Numbered from the stretch's first letter, positions 1-13,889 are shown. The stretch is 33,865 nucleotides of DNA from Poronia punctata (GCA_022579005.1 MU401777.1:1-33865); one strand, 5' to 3'. Made by a program: numbers and translations. Notes: a model not told the origin generated them from the letters alone.

Positions 1-2397
1 TTAAATATAGCACAATACTTTAATTTTAATACTTTTATACTTTTAGCTAAATATAATAACATTACTAAGCAAAGCAATATATTAAATATGCTTAAGTAAG
101 CGCTTTTTTTTAAAGTACTACTAACTATTAAAGTATATAATTTTATTTTTATTAAAGTTATATACTTTTAAACAGTTTTATTATAAGTAAAATTTTTTTA
201 AATATATTTAATACTTATAACTAAATATTTTTTAATTTAAATAGCTTTAATAACTTTTTTATTTTTATTTATTATAATTACTTTACTAGTTTATTAAATA
301 TATTATAGCTTATATACTTTACTAATTATAATTAATAAAAAGCTAAAAAGCTAGTTAAATTTTTTTTTTATAGTAACTTTTAGCTAATTTATAACAATTT
401 TAATTTTTAAAAAACGCAAAGTAAAGTTATTTATAATAGTAATAAGCTTTTATTTTATAATAATTACTAGCTAGCTATTAACTATAGCTATATTTTTTGC
501 TTATTAAGCATTTTATTAATTTTTAAGCTAAATTATAGTAGCTTTAATAAAATATAAGTAAGAAAGCTTATTAAATTTTTTAAAAAGCTTAAATTTTTTT
601 TAAATAAGCTAAGATCTTTTTTACTTTATTTTTAATATTTTTAAAAGCAAAATTTTTTATAGCTTAAAAGTTAAGCTTATTATAAAAGTTTTTATAAGTA
701 AGCTGTTTAAAGTTATTAAATTTTAGTTAATAAAAAAAATAGCTTAAATTATAAAGTTAAATATTTTTTATAAAAAGCTTTAAACTATAGCATTATTAAA
801 ATATAGTTTATTATAAGCTTTAATATTTTAATAAAAAAAACAATATTACTAAAAGTATTTATATAAGCTTTTAATATTATTTAATTAAAATATTTTTTTA
901 TAGTTATAAAGTATAATAATAGCAAAAAACTTTTGCTTAAAATTATTTAAATAAAAATAATGCTTAATAGCGCTATAAGCAATATTTTAGTTTATATAAT
1001 TTTTTTTAAAAAAAATTAATTACTTATAAACTTTATAAATTAAAACATATTAAAGCAATAATTAAATATAAGCTTTTAAAGTTATATAATAATTATTAAA
1101 GTAGTAAAAAACCTTTTTAAGCTAGTTTATTGCTTTAGTGCTATTAAAAAAAAAGTTAAAACGTTTTAAAAAATTAAAATAGGTTATATATTGCTAAAAA
1201 ACATAAAGATTATATAAAAAAGTAGTAAAATAGTTAATAAAAACTAAAGTTAAGTTTTTATAGCTTATAATTAAAGTATTAAAAGTAAAAGTTAAAATAA
1301 GTTTTTAAATAAAAAATAAAAATAAAATAAAAATTTTAGCTAACTTAAAAGCTTTAAGCTTTAAGTTAATAATAAAAAATAAAATAAAGCTAGCTAAGTA
1401 TAAGCAAATAATTAAAAACATTGCTTTTTAAGTAAAAGCAAAGTTTAATAAACTATTTTAGTATTATTTTAAAGCAAAAAGTCTAAGTAATATAAAGTAG
1501 CAGCTTAAATTATAGTTTTTATTTATAAAACTATAAAGTTTTATAAAAAGCAATATGTTAAATAAAAAAAACTATATAAAATAACGCAAGCTAAAATAAT
1601 AAAGTATAAATGTGTTAAAAAGCTAATATTAACTAAAAAATATATATATATATATAATAAAAAAATATTATTTAATATTTATATTTAGTTAAAATTTTAA
1701 AGGTTTTATTTAAGCAAGCTATTAATTTTTAAAGTTTTTATTAAAAGTTTAATTTTTAGGTTATTTTAGTTTTTTACTGCTAGCTTGCATATACGCAGCT
1801 TTAAGTATAGCAAACCTTTTTTGCGCTTTATAAAATACGCTACTTTTTTTTATTTATTATAGTATTTAAATTGTTTTAGTTTTTTAGTTTTTTTAATTTT
1901 TTAGCTACTTATTTTCTAGTTTTTTAATTTTTTAGCTATTTATTTTTTAGTTTTTTTATTTTTTTTATATTTTTAGTTTTTTTAAATTGCTATTAAAAGT
2001 ATTTTTTAAGTTATAGTTTTATAGCTTTATTAAACTAAAAATAGTAAGCTAGCTAAGTTATATTTTATAGTCTTAGCTTTATAGCCTAATTTATATAGTT
2101 TTTACTGCTTAGTTTTAAACTACAATAACTTAGCTACTTTTAAAGCCTTTTTAAAATACGTTGTTTTTATACTAAAGCTTTTAGCTAATCTTTATAATTT
2201 TTAAAGTTTAAAGTAAGCTAATATCTTGTTTTTATTTTTTTAGTTAAATTATTAGTAATTATAAAAACTTATTATATTTTTAGCTTAAGCACGTTTATAT
2301 ATATAAGCATATTATTAATTTTTAGCTTTTTATTTTTTATATATAGTTTACTTTATAAAAAAAAGCTCTTATAAATCTTATGTCTAGGCAAAATTAC
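1..2397. other. RIP-degraded AT-rich DNA, no intact gene
   Basis: Extremely A+T-rich, with stops in all frames; most surviving G and C sit in AGCT, TGC or ACT contexts. It directly abuts the LTR-Y repeat ending at 2398. Copy A of Gypsy-1 breaks off at the other side of that repeat and does not resume here, so this stretch may be the interior of an LTR-Y element lying on the minus strand. That is inference. Lysine-rich minus-strand readings around 1870-1960 fit a gag-like origin but prove nothing. Confidence 0.6.
1895..1957. repeat. Two-copy tandem repeat, 31-bp period
   Basis: The phrase AATTTTTTAGCTA begins at 1895 and again at 1926, each time followed by a near-identical CTTATTTT(C/T)TAGTTTTTT tail, giving a 31-bp period. 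The two units differ mainly by C/T changes. On the minus strand they read as lysine-rich, so they may be a relic of a coding repeat. Confidence 0.55.
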
Positions 2398-2700
2398 TAT
2401 TATAATAAAATTAAAAATTTTTAAAAAATTACTTTAACTTTATACTAAAAAAGGTCTAGCTAAAGTAAACGTATTAACTAGGTTTTAAAAGCTTTGCATT
2501 AATTACAGCTTTATAAAAGTATTTTAAAAAGCATAACTTAGTATATTATATATGCAATATATAGCTAGGTATTTAAGTCTAGAAAGTAACGCAAAAATAA
2601 TAGCTATATATATAAAAACAAAAATCAAGCTAGCCCCCTTTAGTCTTATAGCTACCTTATAACGTAAGGCATAACTAGCATATATACTAATTACGTTGCA
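2398..2700 (-). repeat. LTR-Y copy 1 (about 300 bp, LTR-like)
   Basis: This block matches 23573-23871 in reverse complement along its whole length, for example CTTATAACGTAA near 2658 and the terminal ACGTTGCA. Read on the minus strand it starts TGCAACG and ends in a TA dinucleotide, which fits a TG...CA LTR after RIP. It abuts copy A of Gypsy-1 at 2701, cutting that element inside its reverse transcriptase. The sequence left of 2398 is not Gypsy-1, so this is probably one end of a larger element rather than a solo LTR. Confidence 0.6.
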
Positions 2701-4752
2701 ATATATATAAGCTTAAAAAGTTATAAACTTATTAGTTAATTTAAAAAGTATAACTATATATTTAAAATATTTATATTATGTTTATAAAGTAGTTTTTTAT
2801 TTATTGCTACGCTTAATTTAAACATAATAGTAGGCATATAAAAGTTTAATTTTAAAAACACCTTTGCTAACCATAGCTTATTTATTCCTTTTAATATAAA
2901 AAGTAAAAAGTATTTATTTTTTATAGTTACTTTATTTAAACTTTTATACTTAATATAAAGCTTTATAAACTTTTTTTTAGCGTAAATAAAATAAAAGCTT
3001 TTCTATTTACTTTCAAGTACTATATATAACTTATTTAAATATTCTTTTTAAAGTATATTTTAAGCACTTATTATTAAGCCTTTTAAATAAAATAAATTAG
3101 CTTAAAAAGCACTTATATTCTTTTTACTAAATCTATTATATATTATACTTCTTTTAGCACTAATAACCTTCTTGCTAATAGCTTAAAGTATATATATTAA
3201 AACGCTTTAAAATACTTAAATAAATAAATCTTATTTTAATTAATAAGCTTATTATTAATTTTAAAAACTAACAACTTTTTTTTAAAACTAATACTTTTAT
3301 TTATTAAGTTAGCAATATATACTATTTAATTGCTAACTATACTTTTAACAAACGTTTTAAAACTTATTTTTCAATATTTGCTATAAAACTATTAAATAAG
3401 AGCTATATTTAATAATATACTTAGCTAACTTATTTTAGTTATAATATTAAAAGCTTAACTACTTTTTGCTTTTTATATATTATATAAAATATTTACTTAA
3501 TTTTTTTTATTTCTTATATATTAACTTTTTAAAAACTAGCTATATAAGCTACTTAGCACTTTATTAGCTTTTTATTTAGTTTTATTAATAAAAATAATAA
3601 AATATTTACTTTTTATAAATATTTTCTTTTAAAACTTTTATATATAATATTAACTTAAGCTTATATGTTTATATTTATAATAACTTTTTTTCGCTTTTGC
3701 TTATTGCTTAAAAAAACTATAGCTGCTGCTTAAAATAGCTTTATAGTACTAAACACTTTATAAAACTTTACTAAAATAAATTAAATATATTATTTTATTT
3801 TAGCTTAGCTTTTAATTTTTTATTTTTAAAGTTTAATTAAGCTGCTTAAATATTTTATATTTTACTTTTAAGCTATTTAAGTTATTTTTATTTAACTTAG
3901 CTTAATTAGCAATTTAACGCTAACTACTTATTTTTAAGTAATATTTAGCTATAGAGCTTTTTTCTTTATAATAATAGCACTTTATAAAGCTATTACTAGT
4001 ATATACTAATTTATTTTAAGTTAAATTTATTTATTGCTTAAATAAGTTATCAATTCTTTTAAACAATTTAACTGCTTTTAAATTATTTACTAACTTTTTT
4101 TACTTTAATAAGCGTTTAGTATATTTTTGCTTTTATAATAGTTTAAACTTTTTGCTAGCATAGTGCTAAGTGCTTTATTATTTTTTAGCTTTATAATATA
4201 TTATTATTATATTATTAAACAATATATATTACTTTACTAAAACTTTTTTTAGCTTTTTTAAAGGTTATACTAATAGTTAAAAACTAGTTAGCTATTTCTT
4301 TTTAGCAATATAGCGCTTTTAAGCTTTTATACTAATACTTGCTAATAAAAAAATCTTTTAAGTTTTTATATTTTATTATTTTATTTTACATAGCTATTTT
4401 TAAAACATTTGCTTAAATAGCTTTAAATTTTTTTTTTTTTTACTAAATAAACTTTTAAAAACTTTTAAAAGTAGCTTTTTTTAAGTTATTATTATTTAGC
4501 ATATTTTAATAAGTATGCTAATATATTTAAATTTTAAACTTAGCTTGTATTAAAGCTTAAGTAATTTATATTAACTCTTTATAGCTAGGCTTTTACTAAT
4601 TGCTTTTTTTATAGCTATAATTTAGTTTTTAATTTTTATAATAGTAGTATTTTGCTTTAGCTGCTTAAAATTATATATAAAACCTTTTATATTATTTTTA
4701 TATTAACCGTTTTTTTTACTTAGTAAGTACTTTGTTAAAGTAACTATATGTT
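2701..4752 (-). mobile_element. Gypsy-1 copy A, RIP-degraded Ty3/gypsy fragment
   Basis: This fragment is collinear with copy B (about 13920-16755, interrupted by the 14244-15065 insertion) and, in reverse complement, with copy C (22220-24290 continued at 31386). Differences are dominated by C/T and G/A transitions. The minus-strand order is upstream gag-pol region, then the start of reverse transcriptase. The right boundary is where homology to copy B stops and LTR-X begins at 4753; the left boundary is LTR-Y. Copy A lacks the insertions seen in B and C near 3003-3020, so it gives the empty-site sequence for both. Confidence 0.75.
2706..3003 (-). pseudogene. Reverse transcriptase relic of Gypsy-1 copy A
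   Basis: Read on the minus strand, this segment aligns base by base with the reverse transcriptase relic of copy C at 31391-31690. A short readable piece near 2760 resembles the Ty3/gypsy block Y-x-H-F-x-Y-x-V-x-P-F-G-L-T-N-A-P. The frame is full of stops, and the domain is cut at 2705 by LTR-Y before the catalytic Y-x-D-D box. It cannot be functional. The Ty3/gypsy assignment comes mainly from copy C. Confidence 0.65.
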
Positions 4753-4845
4753 TATAAAGGTTTAAGCAATAAGGTTATTATAAGGTAATATTGCTAGCAA
4801 TTCTAAAAACTAGGTATATTAGATAATTTTTATTTAGTTAACTAA
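4753..4845 (+). repeat. LTR-X copy 1, partial
   Basis: The repeat shares the run AAGCAATAAGGT...TAAGGTAATATTGCT(A/T)GCAATT and CTAGGTATATT with the copies at 9383 and 17215. It begins exactly where the homology between Gypsy-1 copies A and B ends. Similarity to the other LTR-X copies stops after TTAGTTAACTA near 4845, so only about the first 90 of about 238 bp are present. It may have an internal deletion or may have been truncated. Confidence 0.6.
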
Positions 4846-7800
4846 CTATAGTACATAAGATCTACAACGCGCCCTTCTTTACAACGGTCCTTTTTTTTGC
4901 ACTATGTTTTTAAACTTATATATAAAATTTAGACAAGATTATAAAAGTATAAGGTATAAAAATATTATTATATATAATTACTATAGCTTTTAAGCACTTT
5001 TAAGGTATAGTACTTAGATTAGAACTTACGTTTTTAAAACTACTTTTTATTTAGTTTTTTACTTATAACAAATTTAAGAAAAGATTGTAAAAATATATAC
5101 TAACCTATTTTAGCTTTTATATAAAATGCTCACTATTTATATATAGGTTTACTTATAAAATATAGCCTATTAAGGTAATACTAAGTATATAAAATTGCGT
5201 TACTTTAGCTATAATGTATATATAAGTAAAAATTAGCTTAATACTTAATATTTTATTTTAATATTTTACTAGCGCATTTCTTAACTATAAAAAGATACTA
5301 TAATTAAATTTTACTATTTTTAGCATTTTTATTTATATTATAATTAACTTTTAAACCTAAGTTTTAAAAAAGAAATAAAAAGCTTATTAACTTTGCTAAT
5401 ATTTGCCTAAATTAAATAAACCGGTTATTATATAATAGCAAAATCTTTAAAGTCTTATATAATATAGTAAAATAAACTACTTTGTAAGCAAATACTATAT
5501 AGTATATAGTTTTCTTTATACTTTTTTAGTTTATATGTTTAAAGCTATTGTTTTATACTTAAAAAAGCCTTCTTGTTCTAGCCTTTTAAAAGTAGCTTAA
5601 AACAATAATAAATAATGTGTACTTTAAAATATAAAAAAAAGAAATTTAGTATTAGGTATTTTATTATTATATAAGCCTTAATATTTTAGTATAATTGTGT
5701 TTTAAAAGGTATATTATTTAAATTTAAAAATATTTCATAGATATTAAGACTTAATTATACTTTATAAGCTGATTAAAGTTTATTTTAAAAGTTATAGCGC
5801 AAAAGCACCATTTTTGCTAATGTTATAAGCTTTTAAATAATAGCTATTTATTTAAAAATAAACTACAAATCTAAAGCCTAAATAGCTTAGCTAGTCCTTA
5901 CTATATAACGGTTTACTACTTTTTATAAATTACCTTAAAGATTTAGCTATTATATAATACAAAGTTTTTTTAATTTAAGCAAATAATAATAAAGTTATTA
6001 AGCTTTTTACTAATTATTTAAAATTAATGTTTTAAAATTTATTTTAGTGCAAATAAAAATGCTAAAAATAGCAAACCTTAATTATAAGATTTTTTTATAG
6101 TTAAAGACTACGCTATTAAAATATTTAAATAAAATACCAAGTATTAAGTTATTTATTATTTATATATACATTATAGCTAAAATAACGTGATTTTATATAC
6201 TTAGTATTACTTTAATAGGCTGTATTATATAAGCAAGCCGACTTATAAATATTATGCATTTTATGTAAAAGCTAAAAGAGGTTAGCTTGTGTTTTTATAA
6301 TTTTTTTAAAACTTGTTATAAGTAAAAAAACTAAATAAAAAGTACTTTTAAAAACTTAATTTCTTGTCTTTATACTATAAATTAAAAAGTACTTTAATAT
6401 AGTGTTCAAAAATATTAATAGTAATATTAATAAAGGCTAGCTAATATAACTATAGCTAACATTATTAAAAAAAGCTATAGCTAAATAGTAAAACTTAATT
6501 TTTACTATAAAAAAAGTTAACTTTATAGTAAAAAGATTAAAACTATAATAAACTACTTTAGCTAATATTTTACTATAGCACCTAGTATTACTACTAAAAA
6601 AAGTAACTTACTTTAACTTAAGTTATAAAATATTACCTATAACAAGAACGCATAAAAAAGTACTTCTAAAAAAAGCTTTTATATATTAAAGCAAGTTACT
6701 TATTAGCAAATAACAACTTTAACTAAATAAAAGTAGTTATAGCAGCATAGTTAGCTATAAACCTTTTTTAAAAACAAAACGTACTAGCACTAAACTAAAA
6801 AGAAAGCCTTAGCAAGTATTTAAAACTTTTATTATATAAAAAAGCCGTGCTTTTATTAGGAGCTAAGTTAGCATATTTATAAATATAAAAAAAAGGCATA
6901 AAAACCAGCTAAACAATTTTTCTAAGAAACAAATTAAAAAATAATAAAAGTAACTAAAAAAAAGACGCTAGCAAAAGGGTAAACGCAATAAAAGCTATAA
7001 TTAAAGTAGCTATAACTTTAGCTACTATAAAAATAACTATAAAAAATAAATACTAATTTAAAGATTAGAAAATAAATAAAGAAAAGGCTTAAAATAAAAA
7101 CAAACCCTAGAAGAAAAACAAATCTAAAAATAAAAACACAAAAAAGACTATTTAAATTTAGCAAGAAAAAACACTCTAAAAACCTTAAATTAAACAAAAA
7201 AACATATTAAACTTATTTAACAACAGTAATTCTAATTTAAAATTAAACTAGGTATTTATAATTATATATTATAAATTTAAGTGCAACTATTATAGCAACC
7301 TTTTTAGCAATTAGAAAAAAACAAAAATATAATAAAAAATGCTTAAAGCAATTGGTTTAATTATAAAGTACGCTTACTTTTAGGCTACTAAAAATAGTTA
7401 TATAAAATATAATAAATCTTTTAAGCTTAAGAATTAGCTGTTTAAATACTTAAATAAATGCTAAAACAAGTTAATAATACTTAAAAAAAAACTTACTTAG
7501 TTAAACTTATAAAATTAGATTTTTTAAAACCTAATATATAAACATTAACCTTTTAAAAAGTTTTAATAAAAAAACCTATTAGTTAATCTTAGTACTTTTA
7601 CTTACATATCTTAGTTTGCATATACTTTAATATACTTAAAACCACTATTTATTTTAATATAAGCACAAGGTAAAATATTATTATAAAAAACTTACTAAAA
7701 ATAACTAAACACTTTATTAAAAAATAGCTAAAAAAGGTTTAAGGTATTAGTAGTAGTTATATTAAATATACTAAATAAGCTACTTTGTAAATATTTATAG

Positions 7801-9382
7801 TAAGATTAAATAATACTTATAAAGCTAAAATTAATTTTAAAACCTAATTAATTAGTTTTAATGCTATAAAAAGATTTAAAACCCTTTTTAAATCTAACTA
7901 TGCTTATATTTTTTTATTTAAAAAGTAACTTTACGTTAAAAAGTAATCTTAGGCCTTAAAAAAATTTTACTAGCACTTACTTTATATAAGTTACTACTTT
8001 TAAATAAGAATTTTACTTTTAATTTTAGCTATAAAAACGCAATTCTTTTGTTTATAGAATTAATAACTTTAAATACTATTATTATAGCTAACCTTTTACT
8101 TAAGCTAAAAAGGGTTAAATAAAGTACTTAAGTAAGCATTGTTAATAAATAAATAAAAACTAAAGTATAAAAAGCTATTTAAAAAGGTTATTTAAAAGCA
8201 ATAGCTATAGCTATAGTCTTATTATAAATACTATCTTTTATAAAAGGTTTTAATAAAATAAAAGTTATAAGCAAAGTACTAGTTAAGTGCTTTATTAGTA
8301 TAAGTATTTTAAACTAACTATTATATATAATATTAGCTACTAGAAAATACTTTACCTTAAGTAAAGGGCTATAAAAAATAATAACTTAATTAAGAGTTAT
8401 TAAAGTATTTAATACTTAAACCTTTAAAAATAAAAATAGCTTAGCTAAAAAAAACAATAAAAACAAAAAAGCAACTAATAAACGTTTTAAAGTAATTAAA
8501 CTCCTTTTAAATATAAAAAGTTCAAACTTTTTTTAAACAAGGAAATTACTAGACTTAATAGTTAATTTATTTATGCTCGAGCTAACTTTGCTATAAGTAA
8601 AGCTTTTTAAATTTTAAAAGACTTTTTAAAATTTTTAACTAATTAAAGCATTATAAATATTTAAAAAAACACCTAAATAAAAATACTGCTAGCAGGTAAT
8701 TAGCAGCAAATAAAATAAATAGCTAACCTTATTTTTTAATAGAAAAATCAGGCAATAGTTAATAAAGTATTTAATAAACTTTATAAACAAATAGAAAATA
8801 TGTTAATAAACTAAGCCTTTTTACTTACTTAACGTTTATAGCGTATTAATAAGTAAAAAAAAGGTTTAAATTAAACCTATAATAAACTTATAAGCTTTTA
8901 ATATAACAATAGTTTTTAATAATTATTTACTATTACTTTAGTTTAAAGTAATTAAATTAGTATATAAAAGGAAGTATGTTATAATAGTAAACGCTATAGC
9001 TTGTTTTATTAATTTAAAGTATATCTAGATAATAAAAACTAATTTACTATAATAAGCCCTTAAGGTTTAAAACGCTTGACTATTGCGCTTATAAGCTTTT
9101 ATAATTTACTTGTATACGTTTAAAAGTTTAGAAATAAAATATTAAAACTATACTACTTATTTTGCCAAGCTTTTATTAACAATATTATAATATTTTTAAA
9201 TAATAAAGCTAGCTACTTAGAGCACTTTTATAAAGTATTTAACCTTTTTAAGCAAAAACGTATTTTAATATTTTTAAAAAAATTATTTTTAAAATATCTT
9301 TTAGTTAAGTTGCTAAGGTTTTATTTTAGTTTTTTTAAAATAGCAATAACTAAATACTAGTTAGCAGCTTTTTAAAAACTAG
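4846..9382 (+). mobile_element. Gypsy-2, RIP-degraded Ty3/gypsy internal region
   Basis: This 4.5 kb of AT-rich sequence lies between LTR-X copies 1 and 2 and ends in a plus-strand Ty3/gypsy reverse transcriptase relic. The stretch at about 6900-7330 is unusually A- and lysine-codon-rich on the plus strand, with a weak cysteine-containing patch near 7270-7310. That would suit a gag tail with a decayed zinc knuckle, but this is only a guess. Integrase should follow reverse transcriptase and is missing, because LTR-X begins immediately after it. Whether the flanking LTR-X copies are this element's own LTRs is unresolved. Confidence 0.55.
9060..9382 (+). pseudogene. Reverse transcriptase C-terminal relic of Gypsy-2
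   Basis: The plus-strand frame through 9166-9186 reads Q-A-F-I-N-N-I-I-I-F, which matches the fungal Ty3/gypsy box (Q-A-Y-I-D-D-I-I-V-F) with both catalytic aspartates read as asparagine (9178-9183), as G-to-A mutation would give. It is preceded by N-K-I-L-K-L-Y-Y-L-F-C and followed by a block Y-L-E-H-F-x-K-V-F-x-L-F-x-Q-K-R-I. It then continues through a G-Y-P-S-V-x-L-L-G-like segment read as Y-L-L-V-K-L-L-R. Scattered stops lie upstream. The domain is dead and stops abruptly at LTR-X. Confidence 0.75.
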
Positions 9383-9622
9383 TATAAGGGTTAAAGCAAT
9401 AAGGTAGTTATAAGGTAATATTGCTTGCAATTTTAAAAACTAAGTATATTAAATAACTTCTATCTAGTTAACTAAGTAAGTAACCAAACTAGTAAAAAAA
9501 TAAAAAAAGTATAACCAGCTAAACTATAGCTAATAGTTAGCGTAAGTTTAGCTTTTATATAGTTTATATACTTATAGTATAGCTAATAAGTTTTATAAGC
9601 AAGTGCCTTGTTATATTACTTT
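9383..9622 (+). repeat. LTR-X copy 2 (about 240 bp)
   Basis: It matches 17215-17451 along its full length and the reverse complement of 33656-33865. It starts TATAAGGGTTAAAGCAATAA and ends near GTGCCTTGTTATATTA. A TA...TA outline fits TG...CA termini after RIP. It is the least mutated LTR-X copy, since it retains GTAACCAAACTAG and ATAACCAGC where others have T or A. Confidence 0.65.
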
Positions 9623-11924
9623 TTTTTAAGTTGCTAGTTTTTAGCAATTTTATTATTTATAAGTATATTTACTAATTAGGCCCGCTTTTAATTTTATTTA
9701 ATTAAATTACTTTTTTATAGTTTATTATTATATTTTTGCTTAATTTTTTAGTTTTTATTAATTTACTTTATTTTTTTAAATTTTATAACCTTACTTTTAA
9801 AATTTGTTTTTTTAATATTACTTATTTTAATTTTTTTTTACTAAGCAGTTGCTATAATGCTGCTTTTAAAGTTTTTTTGCTTTAACTTTATATACTTTTA
9901 TATTTTTAATATAAATTTTAGCTAGTTATTTTTAAACTATATTATTTTAAACTTAAACTATAACCTTAATAATAATAAGCTAAAAACTATTTTTATATTT
10001 AGTAAAAAGCCTTGCTAGTATTATATTTTAAGCATATGCTTTAACTTTTATATTTATTACTTTTATTAACTTTATAACTTTAACTACGCTTTTTATAAAA
10101 AAAACTACATTAATTATTATACTATATATTTGCTACTTTATTACTTATAGTTTTTAGTAAATATTAGTTATATAAATCTTTTTTGCTTTAATAAGCATAG
10201 CTTAAAAGATTATAATATTTATTGCTTATATATACGTTTATATATAAGTTATCTAGCAAAACTATTAAGCTAACCTTATTAATAATAAAAAACCTACTTT
10301 ATTTAATAATAGTATTATTTATATTAGCTATTATATATTTTGTTTAAAAAAAGTAAGTTTAGCTTTTTAATAAGTAGTTGCTTTTAAAAAAAACCTAGTT
10401 TTTTTAATATATAAAAAAAAATATACTATACTACTTTTTATTAAAAATTAGTTTTTATTTAATATTTATTAACTATTATTATTACCTTTTTTACTATTTA
10501 TACTTTTTGCTAATTATTTACTAGCTTAGTTACTAATACTTTATTAGTTTTTTATTAGCTAAAAAAAGCTTTTAGCTAGCAACTTTAATAATATTTTATA
10601 AAAAGCTTAGTTTTTTATATTTTTTAAAAAAATACTAAAATAGCTTTTTTAATTATTTTAATAATTACTTATACTAATTATATATGCTTATTATAAAACT
10701 TACTAATAAAAAGCTAAACTTTTAAAAATAGTTTGCTAATAAAAGCTTTAAAAAAATTTTAAGCTTTAATAAAGCTTATTAAAAGCTTTTTATTTAAAAA
10801 GTTGTTTTAACTTTTATTATTGCTTTTATATAAATTAATTATTAAACTATACTATTAAATTTTAGCTAAAGCTATTTTAATACTATAATATAATTTTTAC
10901 TTTTTTAATTATTATTTAGCTTTTTTTACTAACTTTTTATTTTAATAATGCTATTTTTATTATTAGTAAGTTTATTTAAAATTGCTATAAGTTTTTTATA
11001 TATAAGTTTTTAGTTTTTATAGTACTATAGCCTAGTTAACTACTTAATAATAGCTTACTATTTTTTTTAACTAGGTTTTATACTTTTATAATTTTTAGTG
11101 CTTATACATTAATATAACTATTTTATTTATTATTTTACTTAATATAAACTTTTTTAACTTTTTTTTATATTAATTTAATAAATAGCTTATATTTACTAAG
11201 TGCTTAGCTAGCTTTTAAATATTATATTTTACTAGCTAGCTTTTTTACTTTATTAAGTATTTTTATTTACTTTAGTTATTTTAATGCTAAATAATATTTT
11301 TTATTGCTTATTTTTTTAATTTATTTTTTTACTTAAGTAATACTATTTAATTATTATTTTTTAGCTAGTTTATTTATAGTTTAAGTAATAGTATAAAAAA
11401 TATATTATAAACTTAAAACTAAATTTTAAGTAATTAGATTTAATATGCTTAAGTTTTTATTCTTTTAAAAACTTTAACTTAAATATATATAAAAGCTAGC
11501 TTTTTTTTGCACTTAAACTTAAAATATATTATTAATAGCTTTACTATATTTTTTACTTAAACTTATTTTAATATATAATACTTATTATAATATTTTTATA
11601 TTAACTTTATTACTTGCTTTTAATACTTATAAACTATATAGTATATAGCTTTTATTTGCTATAGCTTTTTTTTTACTTTTTAAATATTAAATTAAAGCTG
11701 CTTTAATATATATTTAATACTTTTTAAATAGTATTTATATAGCGTTTTAAATAGTAAATAGCTTATAATAATATATTAACTATTATTATATATAAATTTA
11801 AGTTTTATTAATTTTTTTTACTTAATTATTTAGCTTACTATTATAAAGGTTTAAAAATATTTTTTTAAAGTTTAGTATATTTATTTTATTTAGCTATTAG
11901 TTTAAAAGTATTATAAAATAAATA
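9623..11924. other. RIP-degraded AT-rich DNA, no intact gene
   Basis: No readable domain or intact ORF was found. The stretch may continue the 3' part of Gypsy-1 copy B on the minus strand, since B's homology to copy C runs without a break down to about 11925. Copy C is itself interrupted by LTR-X at the matching point, so no comparison is available below that. TTTTTAAA-type runs dominate. The short segment near 9675 (TTAGGCCCGC) is one of few spots with clustered G and C. Confidence 0.5.
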
Positions 11925-13889
11925 GCTACTAATATACTTTTTATACTTTATAAAGTTTTTTTAAAAATTTACTTATAATAAGTTTATTTTTATTACTTAT
12001 AATGTTTTAAAAAACTTATATAAGTAGTTTACTTTATAATATATAATTATTATAAGCTTAGTAGCGTTAAGCATTTTTTATATAAAAATAAATAATACTA
12101 TTTTTATAAACTAGTTTATAATAACTAAAATTATATTATAAATATTAATATTTACTTTTTTATATAAAAATAGTTTTATAATAAAATCTAAGCTATTTTT
12201 TTAAAAAAGCTATTTTAATAAAAATAATAATTAAAGGTTTTTATAAAGCTTATAATTTAGCTTTTAAGCTTTTTTATATTATATATAGCTAGTAACGTAT
12301 TTTTAAACGTTTTGCTTTAAGCTTTTTTAATAAAACTTATATTATAATTTTTTTTTTTTTATATACTTAGCTTTTAAGTTATTATAGTACTAGTATATTA
12401 ATTACTTTATTAAAGCTTTTTAAGCTAAAATTATTAGCTGCTTTTTAAAATATAATATATTTTTATTATTAATATAATATTTTTTTATATATTTTAATTT
12501 TATAATATATATTTTTTATATGCTTTATAAAAATAAAGTTTTTAGCTTATAATTTATAAACTATTTTTTTAAACTATATTAAAGCTACTAGTTTAAAAGC
12601 TATTTTATTTTAAGCTAATTTTTTAGCTTTAATATATAAAACATATTAGTTATAAATAACAACTTTACCTTTTTTAAAAAAAGCAATTTTTATACTTTTT
12701 AGTAATAGCTTTTGCTAAATAAGTTATTATTATTATTTATATAATATATAATATATAAATTAAGTATATATAATAATACTTTTTACTTTTTTACTTTTAA
12801 AAATTGTTTATAATTATATAGTAAAAGTTTAATACTTTATAAGCTTATAAATTTATAATTTATACTTTTATTATTAAATAAGTTAATAAGGATAAATTTA
12901 ATAAAGCTTTTTAAGCAACTTTAGTAATATAAATTAATACTTTAATCTTTTTTAAAATAGAATCTTTTTTAATAATTGCTATACTTTTTATAGTAGCTTA
13001 CTAACTAATTAAAGGTTTTTTTTAACATTAGTATTATATTTTTATATTAAATCGTTTTAGCTATATAATATAGCTTTTTTAATTATTTATTTACTAGGTT
13101 TAATATGCTTAATTAATATTTTATAATAAAATTACACTATATTAGCTTATATACTTAATAAGCAAGCTTTTTAAAAAAGTCTTATGCTAATAAGTTAACT
13201 ATGCCTTTTAAAGCTATATAATTTATTTATATTATAAAAAGGTTTTTTTTAAGTACTATTACTAATGCTTATAGCTTTTTATAATTACTAAAAGCTTTTA
13301 CTAGCTTATTGCTTTTTTAGTTTTTATATTTATAAGCTTTTATAACTAATAAATAACTAAGTTTTAAATTTTTTTATAAAATTATAATAATATTTTTAAT
13401 ATAGCTTTTATTAATATATTTTTTTTATTTTAATATTTTAATAGCTAATTTAGTAGTAAAAAATAATTGCTAATATAAAAGCTTTTTTTATTTTTTTTAA
13501 AAACTTAATTTACTTTTAAAGTTTACTTAACAATATAGCTTAGTAAAGTATAAATTTTTAATATTATTATAATAAGCATAATAGTATTTATATACTTAGC
13601 TATAAACTTTTTATAAAAGTTTATAAACTTTAAAAATACTTATATATTATATATTAAAATTAATACTTTTTATTTATAAGTAATAGCAATTTTTTGAAAA
13701 TTTATTTTTATTTTTAAAATTATAATAATAAACTTTAAAAATTTTATTTTAATTTTAAAAAACTTATACTTTAATAGCTTTATAAATAGTTAAGATTTTA
13801 CTAACTGCTTATAAACTAATTAAAAGTGCTGTTTATATTTTTTTAATTTCTTTTAAAAAAATTATAATATTATTTAAGTACACTATATA

